The translations under genes were made by a program, and so were the position numbers. The notes under the pieces were generated by a model, which was not told the DNA's origin, searched no databases, and was given only the letters and a program-made list of their open reading frames with translations. From the NCBI RefSeq assembly GCF_004402375.1, contig NZ_SOGJ01000023.1, forward strand, positions 434,001-498,000: a DNA stretch of 64,000 nucleotides, in the 5' to 3' direction. The first letter of the stretch is position 1, and every line of letters starts with the position of its first letter. Source of the stretch: Cryobacterium breve. Lineage in GTDB: Bacteria > Actinomycetota > Actinomycetes > Actinomycetales > Microbacteriaceae. This document shows, piece after piece, positions 29,892 to 39,282 of the stretch.

Positions 29892-30191
29892 CTACAGGCG
29901 CATGAACCCTGTGATCGACATGGCGACGATGACGCAGAGCATGGTGATGCTCCAGCCGAAGTCGAAGGCGATCGGCCCCATGCGCAGCGGCGGCAGAAGC
30001 CGTCGGAAGAATTTGATCGGTGGGTCGGTCAACGAGTAGGCCAACTCGGTCAGGACCAGCAGGAAACCCTGCGGCCGCCAAGACCGGTTGACACTGCGCA
30101 CCAGGTCGATGATGAACCGGCCCCACATCACGAAAAAGTAGAGCAGGAGCGCGTAGTAGGCGATCGTTCCGATCACGTTCACGAGTAACAC
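29892..30191 (-). CDS. yggT: YggT-family membrane protein
   Basis: This 99-aa protein has hydrophobic helices at both ends and the family stretch RSVNRSWRPQGFLLVLTELAYSLTDPPIKFFRRLLPP. YggT-family proteins sit next to sepF and yggS in many Gram-positive genomes and are suspected to help division or osmotic tolerance. It starts with GTG at 30191, 8 bp after sepF. Confidence 0.85.
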   Translation of the reverse strand: MLLVNVIGTIAYYALLLYFFVMWGRFIIDLVRSVNRSWRPQGFLLVLTELAYSLTDPPIKFFRRLLPPLRMGPIAFDFGWSITMLCVIVAMSITGFMRL

Positions 30192-30199
30192 GGCGGAGA

Positions 30200-30754
30200 C
30201 TACGACTGCGCGAAGAAGGACGCCTCGGCGTCGGAGTCCTCCGCAGCATTGTCGCCGGACACGACGACGTGCGACGGAGAGAGCAGGAACACCTTGGCCG
30301 TGACGCGTTCAATCTTGCCGTAGAGGCCCTGGGACAGACCGCTGGCGAAGTCGATCAGGCGGCGCGCGTCGGCGTCGCTCATCTGAGACAGGTTGATGAT
30401 GACCGGGATCCCGTCGCGGAAGGATTCCGCGATCACCTGGGCATCCTTGTACTGGCGCGGGTGGACGGTGAGGATTTCATTCATGTCTGAGGCAACCACA
30501 TTCTTGGGAGCGGAGGTCTTACGCAGCGGTGTCACCGGGGCGCGACCCGCCGAAGCGGATGCGCCATTGGAGTGCGAAGACGGAGTGTGCGACGAGTTCG
30601 CAGCGGAGTGAGGTGCGGCGGATTTGGACGCCGCGGCGTTCGACACCGTCGAGTGGGGGCCCGTCGACGCAGGCGCAGCAGCAGGCGCCTCGTACTCGAG
30701 TTCCTCGTCTGCCAGACCCAGGTAAACCATGGTTTTCTTGAGCGGGTTGGACAT
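30200..30754 (-). CDS. sepF: Cell division protein SepF
   Basis: This 184-aa FtsZ-membrane linker has an amphipathic N-terminus ([18 protein letters not shown]), a disordered Ser/Ala/His-rich middle, and the SepF fold from about residue 85 ([46 protein letters not shown]). In actinobacteria, which lack FtsA, SepF is the main membrane anchor for FtsZ. The ATG at 30754 follows GGAGGTCGAG. Confidence 0.95.
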   Translation of the reverse strand: MSNPLKKTMVYLGLADEELEYEAPAAAPASTGPHSTVSNAAASKSAAPHSAANSSHTPSSHSNGASASAGRAPVTPLRKTSAPKNVVASDMNEILTVHPRQYKDAQVIAESFRDGIPVIINLSQMSDADARRLIDFASGLSQGLYGKIERVTAKVFLLSPSHVVVSGDNAAEDSDAEASFFAQS

Positions 30755-30789
30755 CTCGACCTCCGTGTTGGTGATTCTACTTATTCAGA

Positions 30790-31497
30790 TTAACCGGACA
30801 ACGGACGTTTGCCGGTGATTGCTGTGCCAATTCGAAGGTGTGTCGCCCCTTCGGCGATCGCCTCCGCGTAGTCCTGGGACATGCCCATGGACAGGGAGGT
30901 TGCCTCGGGCGCGAGGCGCCGCGTCCGCTCGCCCAATTCTCGAACCCGGGCGAAGGCGCGCCTGGGCGGGGTCCCGATCGGAGCCACGGCCATCAGCCCG
31001 AGCAGCCGGAGTCCAGTCGTGCCGAGCACCCGCTCGACCAGGGTGTCCAACTCCTCGGGGACCACACCACCGCGACCCAGGTCATCCGTCAGGTTGACCT
31101 GGATGAAGCAGTCGACGACCGAGGCGTCCGAGGCGAGCGCATCGACGAGAGAGGCCCGATCGACGGAGTGGATGACGGTGGAGTATGCCCGCACCTGCCG
31201 AGCTTTCTTGCCCTGAACCTGACCCACGAAATGCCAGGTGAGGTCGAGGCCTGCCATCGACTCTGCCTTGCCCTGGGCCTCCTGGTGCCGGCTTTCCCCG
31301 ACGTCTTGTACTCCGAGAGCGGCGAGTTCCTCGATCAGGGCGACCGGATGGAACTTGGTGACCACAATCGTGGTGAGCTCCGAAGCGTCCCGCCCGGCGG
31401 ACGCTGCCGCGGCTGCGATCCCGGAGCGGACTGCATTCAGTCGCTCCGGGAGTCCGCCACCGGCAGGCTGGGCCTGGGGCAGGACGACATCACTCAT
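30790..31497 (-). CDS. yggS: YggS-type PLP-binding homeostasis protein
   Basis: This 235-aa protein of the YggS/PLPBP family binds pyridoxal phosphate without a known catalytic reaction. The PLP lysine is K48 (VVTKFHP), and the phosphate-binding SMGMSQDYAEAIAEGATHLRIGTAI stretch follows. It lies between ftsZ and sepF, the usual order. Confidence 0.92.
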   Translation of the reverse strand: MSDVVLPQAQPAGGGLPERLNAVRSGIAAAAASAGRDASELTTIVVTKFHPVALIEELAALGVQDVGESRHQEAQGKAESMAGLDLTWHFVGQVQGKKARQVRAYSTVIHSVDRASLVDALASDASVVDCFIQVNLTDDLGRGGVVPEELDTLVERVLGTTGLRLLGLMAVAPIGTPPRRAFARVRELGERTRRLAPEATSLSMGMSQDYAEAIAEGATHLRIGTAITGKRPLSG

Positions 31498-31511
31498 CTC
31501 GGCGTAACGGG

Positions 31512-32690
31512 TTACTTGAGGAAGTCCGGGATGTCCAGGTCGTCCGGGTCTTCTTCGAAGGCCGGGTCGGCAACGGCCGCTCCGGGCTCGACGCCGGACC
31601 AGACCGACGAGGCAGCCGCATCCGTGTACGGAGCAGGGTCGACAGCGCCGGTCGCCGCAGCACCCGTGGCGCCCACTCCCGCGGCAACGCCCGCGGCGAC
31701 CAGGTCCGCACGGCGCACCTCGACGGCCTTGGCCCCGGGCTCACCCCCGTCGAAACCGGCGGCGATGACGGTGACGCGCACCTCGTCGCCCAGGGTGTCG
31801 TCGATGACGGCACCGAAGATGATGTTGGCCTCGGGGTGCACGGCTTCCTGCACCAGACGCGCGGCGTCGTTGATCTCGAAGATGCCGAGGTTGGAGCCAC
31901 CCTGGATAGAGAGCAGCACCCCGTGAGCGCCATCGATGGAGGCCTCGAGCAGCGGAGAGGCCACGGCCAGCTCAGCTGCTTTGATGGCACGGTCGGCGCC
32001 GCGGGATGATCCGATGCCCATGAGCGCCGAACCGGCACCCTGCATGACCGACTTGACGTCGGCGAAGTCGAGATTGATCAGTCCCGGAGTGGTGATCAGG
32101 TCGGTGATGCCCTGCACACCGGCGAGCAGCACCTGGTCGGCGGTGGCGAAGGCCTCGAGCATGCTGATGCCGCGGTCGCTGATCTCCAGCAGGCGGTCGT
32201 TCGGCACGACGATGAGGGTGTCGACCTCGTTCTTGAGTGACGCGACGCCGGCTTCGGCCTGCGCCTGGCGGCGCTTGCCCTCGAAACCGAACGGCTTGGT
32301 GACGACACCGATGGTGAGCGCGCCGATCGACTTGGCGATGCGTGCGACGACCGGCGCGCCACCGGTGCCCGTTCCGCCACCCTCGCCAGCCGTGACGAAG
32401 ACCATGTCCGCGCCGGCCAGGGCCTCCTCGATTTCTTCGGCATGATCCTCTGCGGCGCGGCGGCCGACCTCCGGGTCGGCGCCGGCTCCGAGGCCGCGGG
32501 TGAGGTCGCGGCCCACGTCGAGTTTGACGTCGGCGTCGCTCATCAGGAGCGCCTGGGCATCCGTGTTGATGGCGATGAACTCGACTCCGCGGAGGCCGAG
32601 CTCGATCATACGGTTGACGGCGTTGACACCGCCGCCACCGATTCCAACAACCTTAATGACTGCGAGGTAGTTCTGATTTGTTGTTGACAC
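31512..32690 (-). CDS. ftsZ: Cell division GTPase FtsZ
   Basis: This 392-aa protein forms the Z-ring. Key motifs are [13 protein letters not shown] at the N-terminus, the tubulin signature GGGTGTG (residues 104-110), and the T7 loop NLDFADVK. A variable linker (about residues 320-380) leads to a C-terminal tail ([10 protein letters not shown]) that should bind SepF. GTG at 32690 follows GGAGG by 6 nt. A 140-bp gap, AT-rich compared with its surroundings, separates it from ftsQ and probably holds its own promoter. Confidence 0.97.
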   Translation of the reverse strand: MSTTNQNYLAVIKVVGIGGGGVNAVNRMIELGLRGVEFIAINTDAQALLMSDADVKLDVGRDLTRGLGAGADPEVGRRAAEDHAEEIEEALAGADMVFVTAGEGGGTGTGGAPVVARIAKSIGALTIGVVTKPFGFEGKRRQAQAEAGVASLKNEVDTLIVVPNDRLLEISDRGISMLEAFATADQVLLAGVQGITDLITTPGLINLDFADVKSVMQGAGSALMGIGSSRGADRAIKAAELAVASPLLEASIDGAHGVLLSIQGGSNLGIFEINDAARLVQEAVHPEANIIFGAVIDDTLGDEVRVTVIAAGFDGGEPGAKAVEVRRADLVAAGVAAGVGATGAAATGAVDPAPYTDAAASSVWSGVEPGAAVADPAFEEDPDDLDIPDFLK

Positions 32691-32731
32691 GTCCGGCCTC
32701 CGGTGGAACCCTAAACCTCTACTCGAAGTTT

Positions 32732-32773
32732 AAAGTTATGCTGAGTATGCAATTCCTGATTAGAAAGTTATGC
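32732..32773. promoter_or_regulatory. Putative ftsZ promoter region with 10-bp direct repeat
   Basis: AAAGTTATGC occurs twice in the same orientation (32732-32741 and 32764-32773), 32 bp apart start to start, in the only AT-rich stretch around ftsZ. The repeat lies 40-85 bp upstream of the ftsZ GTG and could be a regulator site or part of overlapping promoters. Confidence 0.45.
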
Positions 32774-32830
32774 GCCAGCCGATCCGGCTTGGGGAGGCGC
32801 GCCCGCGTGTCGCGAAGATCTGCCAAGTTC

Positions 32831-33892
32831 TCAGCGAAGAACGGCGCTGTCCGGAGACGACACGTCGTATTCGCCCACGCTGCCGACCGGATTGGTGACG
32901 ATCAGGGCCGCGAGCACGACCGCCTTGAAGTCGCTCCTCTCCGCACTCCCCCAGACGACGCGTGCCCCTCCCGACAAGGTGAGCGTGACGTCATCCTTGG
33001 TGGCGGCAGTGACGGTGTCCAACGAGGAACGGATGTCTGGCGGCAATGCCGCGATCACGGCGGTCGCCGCCCGGAAGCCGGCGCTGCCCACCCCGGCCCG
33101 CGCATCGATGGTGGCGTACCCGGCGGGGCGTTCCGCACTGCTCTGGATCACGACTCCGGCCGCGTCGACGAGATCGAACCCTGACTCGGTCATGAGGGCT
33201 CCGATGGGTTCCCGCTCCACGATGCGAACGACGAGGGTGTTCGGTGGGCGGCTCTCCGTGACGTAGCTCTGGATCAGTGTGAAAGCGGACAGTTCCTGCT
33301 TCACGTCGGCGAAGTCGATGAGCGGGAGTGGAGTGCCCAGCTGGCCCTCGAGGGCGGACTGGATCTGCTCCGCCGGAACCCGGTTCGCTCCGACGACCTC
33401 GATGGTGCGAAGCGCCATCAGCGGCGAGAACGTACCGAGCAGAACGAAGGCGATCAAGGCGGCCACGACTCCCAGGGAGCCCAACCAGGCGTTCCTGCGC
33501 CGGCGGGAGCGCCAGGTGAACCGGCGCACTTCCTCCCGTTCGTAGAGTCTGCGGGCGCGGCGCGCTGCACGAAGCTTGCGCTTCGCCCCTGCCGAAGTCA
33601 GGGGCATGGGGGGCGGCGCGGTCGTGGTCGTGGTCGTGGACGGCGCCCGCAACGGCGACACCGGAGCGATCGGCCCGGCGGGTTCGGGAAGGGTGATCGG
33701 CTCTGTGAAGGTCTGATCGATCGAGGTCGTGGCACCTGATTTCGCGGCGCGTGACTTCGGCGCTCCCGTCCTCGGCAGGCCCGTCCTCCGCAAGCCCGTC
33801 TTGAGCGCTCCCGGCTTCGGAGTTATCGTCTCGGGGGTGGTAACCGCGGCCGGGCCCGGCGCCTGAGCGTCGTAGCCCTGAGGCCGCTTCAT
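32831..33892 (-). CDS. ftsQ: Cell division protein FtsQ (DivIB)
   Basis: This 353-aa single-pass membrane protein has a long basic, Pro/Thr-rich cytoplasmic head (residues 1-135, including a run of six Thr), a membrane helix at about 136-158, an extracellular POTRA domain (LRTIEVVGANRVPAEQIQSALEGQLG) and a FtsQ domain. ATG at 33892 is chosen because the open frame continues into murC. It lies 13 bp downstream of murC. With FtsL and FtsI it forms the divisome core. Confidence 0.9.
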   Translation of the reverse strand: MKRPQGYDAQAPGPAAVTTPETITPKPGALKTGLRRTGLPRTGAPKSRAAKSGATTSIDQTFTEPITLPEPAGPIAPVSPLRAPSTTTTTTAPPPMPLTSAGAKRKLRAARRARRLYEREEVRRFTWRSRRRRNAWLGSLGVVAALIAFVLLGTFSPLMALRTIEVVGANRVPAEQIQSALEGQLGTPLPLIDFADVKQELSAFTLIQSYVTESRPPNTLVVRIVEREPIGALMTESGFDLVDAAGVVIQSSAERPAGYATIDARAGVGSAGFRAATAVIAALPPDIRSSLDTVTAATKDDVTLTLSGGARVVWGSAERSDFKAVVLAALIVTNPVGSVGEYDVSSPDSAVLR

Positions 33893-33905
33893 GCGCGGCT
33901 GCGGG

Positions 33906-35303
33906 TCATCCGCGCGCCTGCGTGAGTGAGGCGAGGAGCTGGGGCACGATCCGATACACGTCTCCGCAGCCGAGCGTGACGACGAAGTCGCCGTCGCGAG
34001 CGATCTCCGCCACGTAGTCCGCGGCTTCCTGCCAGTCCGGCACATAGACGACCTTGGAGGCATCCGTGAACTTGTCGGACACGAGGGCTCCAGTGACGCC
34101 GGGCTCCGGGTCTTCCCGAGCGCCATAGACGCCAAGCACGATGGTCTGGTCAGCCGTGGTCTCGAGCGTGTGGGCGAACTCCTGAGCGAACAGGCGCGTG
34201 CGGCTGTACAGGTGCGGCTGGTGCACGGCAATGATCCGCCCGGCGCCGACCACCGTGCGGGCGGCGGACAGCGCCGCCGCGACCTCGGTCGGGTGGTGCG
34301 CGTAGTCGTCGTAGACGCTGACCCCGCCGACGGTGCCGTGAAGTTCGAATCGGCGCTCGGTGCCGCCGAATTCCGCGATGGCGGCCAGGGACGCCTCCGG
34401 GTCGAATCCGAGTCCGACCAGCACCGCGAAGGCACCGGCGGCGTTCACAGCGTTGTGGCGCCCGGGGATGCGAAGGGTGGCGGAGTAGTCGTGCCCGGCC
34501 CAGGCCACGCCGAAGCGAACCGGCCCGTCGGTGACGACCGAGTGCACGCGCACGTCCGCCGCGGCATCCTCGCCGAAGGTGATGACCCTCTGGCCGGCGA
34601 GCCGCTTCGTGACTTTGACCGCGCCGGCGTCGTCGGAGGAGATCACCACGAATTCTGTGGAGTTCTGCGCGAACTCGACGAAGGCCGCCTCGAACGCCTC
34701 AAGCGATCCGTAGTGGTCCAGGTGGTCAGGGTCGACGTTGGTGACCAGGGCGACCGCCGTGTTGTAGAGCAGGAACGAGCCGTCGGATTCATCGGCTTCC
34801 ACCACGAAGAGGTCGTCGGTGCCGGCGGCCGCCGACACGCCGAGCGACTCGATCACGCCGCCGTTGACGAAGCTGGGATGCGTGCCGAGACCGAGCAGGC
34901 CCGTCACGATCATGCCCGTAGAGGTGGTCTTGCCGTGGGCGCCCGCGACGGCGACGAGGCGGTGCTTCTCGATCAGCCAGGCCAGGGCCTGGGACCGGTG
35001 CAGGACAGGCAGTCCGCGCTCGTTCGCGAGGACGAACTCCGGATTGTCCTGCCAGAGTGCGCCCGTGACGACCAGGCTGTCCGCGTCTCCCACGTTCTCG
35101 GCGGCGTGGCCGATGACGACGTGTGCACCCAACTTCCGCAGGGCCAGCACATTGTCGGATTCGCGCAGGTCCGACCCGGTCACGGTGTGGCCGGCAGCGA
35201 GGAAGAGCCGCGCGATCCCGCTCATCCCCGAACCGCCGATGCCCACGAAGTGCACCGTGCCGAGGTCACGGGGAATGGTGAGGTTCAGGTCGGGCTTGAT
35301 CAC
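33906..35303 (-). CDS. murC: UDP-N-acetylmuramate:amino-acid ligase MurC
   Basis: This 465-aa ATP-dependent ligase adds the first residue of the peptide stem. Motifs are the N-terminal Rossmann GIGGSGMSG, the ATP-binding GAHGKTTS (residues 121-128), the EADESDGSF metal site and the C-terminal domain with [14 protein letters not shown]. The usual first amino acid is L-alanine; members of the Microbacteriaceae with B-type peptidoglycan use glycine instead, and sequence alone does not tell which. GTG at 35303. Confidence 0.96.
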   Translation of the reverse strand: MIKPDLNLTIPRDLGTVHFVGIGGSGMSGIARLFLAAGHTVTGSDLRESDNVLALRKLGAHVVIGHAAENVGDADSLVVTGALWQDNPEFVLANERGLPVLHRSQALAWLIEKHRLVAVAGAHGKTTSTGMIVTGLLGLGTHPSFVNGGVIESLGVSAAAGTDDLFVVEADESDGSFLLYNTAVALVTNVDPDHLDHYGSLEAFEAAFVEFAQNSTEFVVISSDDAGAVKVTKRLAGQRVITFGEDAAADVRVHSVVTDGPVRFGVAWAGHDYSATLRIPGRHNAVNAAGAFAVLVGLGFDPEASLAAIAEFGGTERRFELHGTVGGVSVYDDYAHHPTEVAAALSAARTVVGAGRIIAVHQPHLYSRTRLFAQEFAHTLETTADQTIVLGVYGAREDPEPGVTGALVSDKFTDASKVVYVPDWQEAADYVAEIARDGDFVVTLGCGDVYRIVPQLLASLTQARG

Positions 35304-35361
35304 GGTTACTGGCTCTTCTCAGTTGGAGACAAATGCTGGTGTGCGCACGCGAGTGCTGAAA

Positions 35362-36450
35362 CTACGTTAGCCGTTGGGGCTGGGGCAGGGCAGCCGCAAT
35401 AAAGTCGGCCATCCTCGCCGAGCCGTCCAACCGACCGGCGGATTCCGCGGCGACGCCCATCCGCCCCACGCGATCCCGGTCGGTGAGCACCGGAATCAGC
35501 TCTGCCTGAACCCAGTCGGGCAGGAAGTCCGCGTCGGCGACGAGGATCCCTCCCCCTGCACCGACGACGTCCGCGGCGTTGAAGCGCTGCTCGCCGTTGC
35601 CCACGGGATACGGCACGTACACGGCGGGGATGCCGAGGGCACTCAGCTCGGAGACCGTGCCGGCTCCGGCGCGCGACACCGCGAAATCAGCAATTGACAG
35701 CGCCAGGTCCATCCGGTCGCAGTAGGAGACCAGACGGTAGTGGGCCAGGGCGGGATCCTCCACGGGTGACCGATCTCCCGTGATGTGCAGCACCTGCCAT
35801 CCAGCGTCAATCAGGTTGCCGGCGGACTCGGCGATGGTGTTGTTCACTCGACGCGCGCCGAGCGAGCCGCCGGTGACCAGCAGGGTGGGCCGTTCGGCGT
35901 CCAATCCGAAGAAGGCCAGTGCCTCCGGTCGCGCCTCGGCCCGGTCCAGCGCGGCAATCTCAGGCCGGAGCGGCATGCCAACGACGTGCGGGTGGCGAAT
36001 CCGGGTGCCGGAGAAGGCCACACCGACGTGGCCGGTAAGCCAGGCGCCGAGCCGGTTGGCCAGGCCCGCCCTGGCGTTCGCCTCATGGATGACGATCGGC
36101 ACGCCGGCCCGCCACGCCGCCAGGTAGGCCGGTGTCGACACATAGCCGCCGAAGCCGACGACGACGTCCACGTTCCGTTCACGGATGAGGGTGACCAGAT
36201 CGCCCACGGCTCGATTGAACCGAGGCAGGAAGGTCACCGCCTGACGGTTTGGTCGGCGGGGGAACGGCAACCGCGGCGTGAAGACGAGTTCGTAGCCGCG
36301 GGCCGGAACCAGCCGGGCCTCCAGACCTTCGCGGGTGCCGAGCACGATCACCGTGGCATCCGGTTGCCGCCCCACGATGGTGTCGGCAACCGCCAGGAGC
36401 GGGTTGACGTGGCCGGCGGTACCGCCGCCGGCGAACAGATAGGTGGTCAT
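35362..36450 (-). CDS. murG: UDP-GlcNAc:lipid I N-acetylglucosaminyltransferase MurG
   Basis: This 362-aa peripheral membrane transferase converts lipid I to lipid II. The first motif is FAGGGTAGHVNPLLAVAD, followed by VVVGFGGYVSTPAYLAAW and HEANARAGLANRLG in the N-terminal domain and VTGGSLGARRVN in the C-terminal domain. The ATG at 36450 overlaps the ftsW stop (ATGA). The open frame extends upstream but only overlaps ftsW, so I reject the longer start. Confidence 0.96.
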   Translation of the reverse strand: MTTYLFAGGGTAGHVNPLLAVADTIVGRQPDATVIVLGTREGLEARLVPARGYELVFTPRLPFPRRPNRQAVTFLPRFNRAVGDLVTLIRERNVDVVVGFGGYVSTPAYLAAWRAGVPIVIHEANARAGLANRLGAWLTGHVGVAFSGTRIRHPHVVGMPLRPEIAALDRAEARPEALAFFGLDAERPTLLVTGGSLGARRVNNTIAESAGNLIDAGWQVLHITGDRSPVEDPALAHYRLVSYCDRMDLALSIADFAVSRAGAGTVSELSALGIPAVYVPYPVGNGEQRFNAADVVGAGGGILVADADFLPDWVQAELIPVLTDRDRVGRMGVAAESAGRLDGSARMADFIAAALPQPQRLT

Positions 36451-37787
36451 TGGTCGTCTCCAGATGACGCGGCACGCAGCGAGGTGTTCGATCTGTCGGT
36501 ATTCGATCGGGCGGTGTTCGATCGGTCGCCCCGGGTGAACGACAGCACGATCCCGATCGCGCCGAGCGTCGTGAGCAGGGCAGTGCCTCCGGCGGATACG
36601 AGCGGCAGCGGAACTCCCAGAACCGGGAACACCCCGAGGACCACGCCGATGTTGACGAAAGCCTGACCGATCAGCCAGACCAGAACGGCGGCCGTCGAGA
36701 CGCGGGCCTGCATGCTGGTGGTTGTGCGCATGATGCGCAGGAATGCAAAAGCCAGCAGGATGAACATGAACAGAACGACGACGGCGCCGATCAGCCCGAG
36801 CTCCTCGCCGATGATCGCGAAGATGTAGTCGTTGTCGGCAGCGGGCAGCCAGGACCACTTCGCCTTGGAATTGCCGAGCCCCACCCCGAAGACGCCCCCG
36901 CTGGCGAGTGCCCACGTGCCATGCAGGGGCTGCCAGCAGGCCGCGGAGATGGGACCGTCGAGTTCCTCGCACCCCGCCCCCATGAAGCTGAGGATGCGCG
37001 TCATCCGGTTCGAACTGGTCACCGCCATGAGCAGCGCGAGCACGGCCCCCACGGCGAGGGGAAAGGCCAGCATGCGCAGTCGGACGCCGGCGAAGAACAG
37101 CGCGCCGAAGAGGATTCCGGCCATGATCATGACCGTTCCGAGGTCACCGCCGATGAGCACGAGCATCACCGCGCCGCCGCCGACGCCGAAGACCGGAATG
37201 TACACGTGTCGCCAGTCGTCGAGCTTGTTCTGCTTCTGCGACAGGATCACGCCCAGCCAGACAACGAGGGCCAGCTTGATCGCCTCGGAGGGCTGGAACT
37301 GGACGCCCGCGATCGACAGCCAGTTGGTGTTGCCGGCGATCTCGTAGCCCAGTGGTGTGAACACGACCAGGCACTGCATCAGGCACGCGACGATGAGCAT
37401 GGGCCAGGCCACGCGCTGCCAGAACTTCAGTGGCAGGTGGCTGATCATAAGCATCACGGGAACGCCGATCAGGGCGAACCCGCCCTGCCGCAGCACGGTG
37501 CCGAAGAAGCCCGTGTTCTCCAGGTAGGAATCGACGGACGACGACGACAACACCATGATCAGGCCGAAGACGACGAGGAACAGGGTGGTGCCCAGCAGCA
37601 GGAAATAACTCGTGGACTCAACCTTGAACACGCGTCCGAAGTGGATGCGCGTGGAGGTCCCGGCACCTGCGCCCGGCGCAACGGGAGCGGGTGCCGCTGC
37701 GGCGACCGGGCGTGGAGAACCCAAACGGGGCGCGGCCGACCTCGGCGCGACCTGCCTAGGCGCCGGAAGCCTGGGCGGAGTCTTCAT
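36447..37787 (-). CDS. ftsW: Peptidoglycan polymerase FtsW (SEDS family)
   Basis: This 446-aa multi-pass protein has the SEDS pattern: FQPSEAIKLALVVWLG, LIGGDLGTVM and IIGEELGLIGA, with ten or so membrane helices. It polymerises lipid II at the septum together with FtsI. The N-terminus is Pro/Ala-rich and cytoplasmic; the C-terminus carries three tandem (D/A)RSNT units. ATG at 37787 follows GGAGGTGAGGCGG and overlaps the murD end by 32 bp. Confidence 0.95.
   Translation of the reverse strand: MKTPPRLPAPRQVAPRSAAPRLGSPRPVAAAAPAPVAPGAGAGTSTRIHFGRVFKVESTSYFLLLGTTLFLVVFGLIMVLSSSSVDSYLENTGFFGTVLRQGGFALIGVPVMLMISHLPLKFWQRVAWPMLIVACLMQCLVVFTPLGYEIAGNTNWLSIAGVQFQPSEAIKLALVVWLGVILSQKQNKLDDWRHVYIPVFGVGGGAVMLVLIGGDLGTVMIMAGILFGALFFAGVRLRMLAFPLAVGAVLALLMAVTSSNRMTRILSFMGAGCEELDGPISAACWQPLHGTWALASGGVFGVGLGNSKAKWSWLPAADNDYIFAIIGEELGLIGAVVVLFMFILLAFAFLRIMRTTTSMQARVSTAAVLVWLIGQAFVNIGVVLGVFPVLGVPLPLVSAGGTALLTTLGAIGIVLSFTRGDRSNTARSNTDRSNTSLRAASSGDDQ
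36484..36528. repeat. 15-bp tandem repeat in the ftsW tail
   Basis: Three 15-bp units (GTGTTCGATCTGTCG and close variants) run in tandem and encode three copies of a five-residue (D/A)RSNT sequence at the cytoplasmic C-terminus of FtsW. The units differ by 1-3 bases. Confidence 0.85.
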
Positions 37788-39282
37788 CCGCCTCACCTCC
37801 CAGGTGCTCATGCACGGCTTCGGCAAACAGCCGGCCCCGTTCTGCGTAGTCACTGAACTGATCCATGGATGCCGCAGCCGGGGCGAGAAGCACCACGTCA
37901 CCGGTTTCGGCCAGGTCGGCCGCACGGCGCACGGCCCCCGGCATCACCTGACCAGTGTCGTCGGACTCGATCTCGAACACGGTCAGCTCGGGCGCGTGTC
38001 GCCGGAATGCGTCCCGCAACACGGAGCGGTCAAGGCCGATGATGACGGCACCTCTCAGGTGGCCGACGTGCCGGGCAACCAGGGCGTCGACGTCGACACC
38101 CTTGAGCAGACCGCCGACCAGCCAGACGACGGAGTCGAACGCCGTGAGCGAGGCGTCCGCAGCATGCGGGTTCGTGGCCTTCGAATCGTCGATCCAGCGG
38201 ATGCCGGCCGACTCTGCCACGATTTCGATCCGGTGCGCGTCAAGGCGGAAAGATTCGAGCGCGTCGTGGATCACGGCCGAGGAGACACCGAAGGATCGAG
38301 CCAGGGCACTGGCGGCAAGAATGTTTGCCAGGAGGTGCGGAGCGGCGAGTCCGCGCTCGCGGAGCTCCTGCACGGTCGTAATCTCGATCGCAGTGTCGAA
38401 TCGATCCTCGTGGAAGGCTCGGTCGCACAGAATGCCTTCCACCAGGCCGAAGTCACTCGGACCAGGCACGCCGAGTCCGAAGCCGATCGCCCGAGCGCCC
38501 TCCGACACGTCGGCGTCCTCGACCATCCGCATGGTCGCGGCATCAGCCTTGTTGTACACGCAGGCCACCCGGGTATTGGCGTAGACGGTGGATTTCGCGT
38601 CGCGGTAGGCCTGGGCGGAACCGTGCCAGTCGAGGTGGTCGTCGGCGATGTTGAGGCAGACGCTGGAGAGCGGCACGAGGGCACCGGGCCCCGTGCGGGG
38701 CAAGTGGTGCAGCTGGTAGCTGGAGAGCTCGACCACGAGCACATCCCACCCCTGCGGGTCGCGCACAGCATCCAGGACGGGCACACCGATGTTGCCGCAG
38801 GGTGCGACGCGCAGGCCGGCGGCGGCGAGCATGGTGGCCGTCAGTTGCACTGTCGTGGTCTTGCCGTTGGTGCCCGTGACGAGGATCCATTCGGCGGGCG
38901 GGCCGACCTTGTCGCGCAGGCGCCAGGCCAGCTCGATGTCACCCCACACCGGAATCCCGGTCTCGGCGGCCCAGAGGAGCAGGGCGTGGTCGGGGTGGTA
39001 TCCCGGCGAGACGATCAGGAGTTCGGGCCGGTGTGTGATCAGCTCCTCCGGCACGATGCCCGGAGCAGCCTGCACCAGGCCAGCCCCGACCACCTCGAGC
39101 AGGCGCATGGTGTCCGGGGATGCGTTGCCAGCCACGACAAGCACGTCGGCGCTCAGCTCGGTGAGGGTGTCGGCGGCCGCGAAGCCCGTGACGCCCAAGC
39201 CGAGCACGGCCACGCGCAAACCGGACCAGTCGGCGTGCCAGCTGGTCAGACCGTCCAGGCGCGCGGAGTGAGGTGCGCTCAC
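37756..39282 (-). CDS. murD: UDP-N-acetylmuramoyl-alanine:D-glutamate ligase MurD
   Basis: This 508-aa ligase adds D-glutamate to the stem. The N-terminal GLRVAVLGLGVTGFAAADTL, ATP site GTNGKTTT (residues 137-144), VELSSYQLHHL and the later NKADAATMRMV region match the family. GTG at 39282 shares one base with the mraY stop. It is longer than E. coli MurD by about 70 residues, partly because of an N-terminal extension and an acidic tail (GGEADEDSAQASGA). Confidence 0.95.
   Translation of the reverse strand: MSAPHSARLDGLTSWHADWSGLRVAVLGLGVTGFAAADTLTELSADVLVVAGNASPDTMRLLEVVGAGLVQAAPGIVPEELITHRPELLIVSPGYHPDHALLLWAAETGIPVWGDIELAWRLRDKVGPPAEWILVTGTNGKTTTVQLTATMLAAAGLRVAPCGNIGVPVLDAVRDPQGWDVLVVELSSYQLHHLPRTGPGALVPLSSVCLNIADDHLDWHGSAQAYRDAKSTVYANTRVACVYNKADAATMRMVEDADVSEGARAIGFGLGVPGPSDFGLVEGILCDRAFHEDRFDTAIEITTVQELRERGLAAPHLLANILAASALARSFGVSSAVIHDALESFRLDAHRIEIVAESAGIRWIDDSKATNPHAADASLTAFDSVVWLVGGLLKGVDVDALVARHVGHLRGAVIIGLDRSVLRDAFRRHAPELTVFEIESDDTGQVMPGAVRRAADLAETGDVVLLAPAAASMDQFSDYAERGRLFAEAVHEHLGGEADEDSAQASGA

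Noticed and set aside
31512..34435. A missing ftsA between ftsQ and ftsZ
   Set aside because: Actinobacteria normally lack ftsA, and the 140-bp gap cannot hold it. The SepF anchor is present downstream instead.
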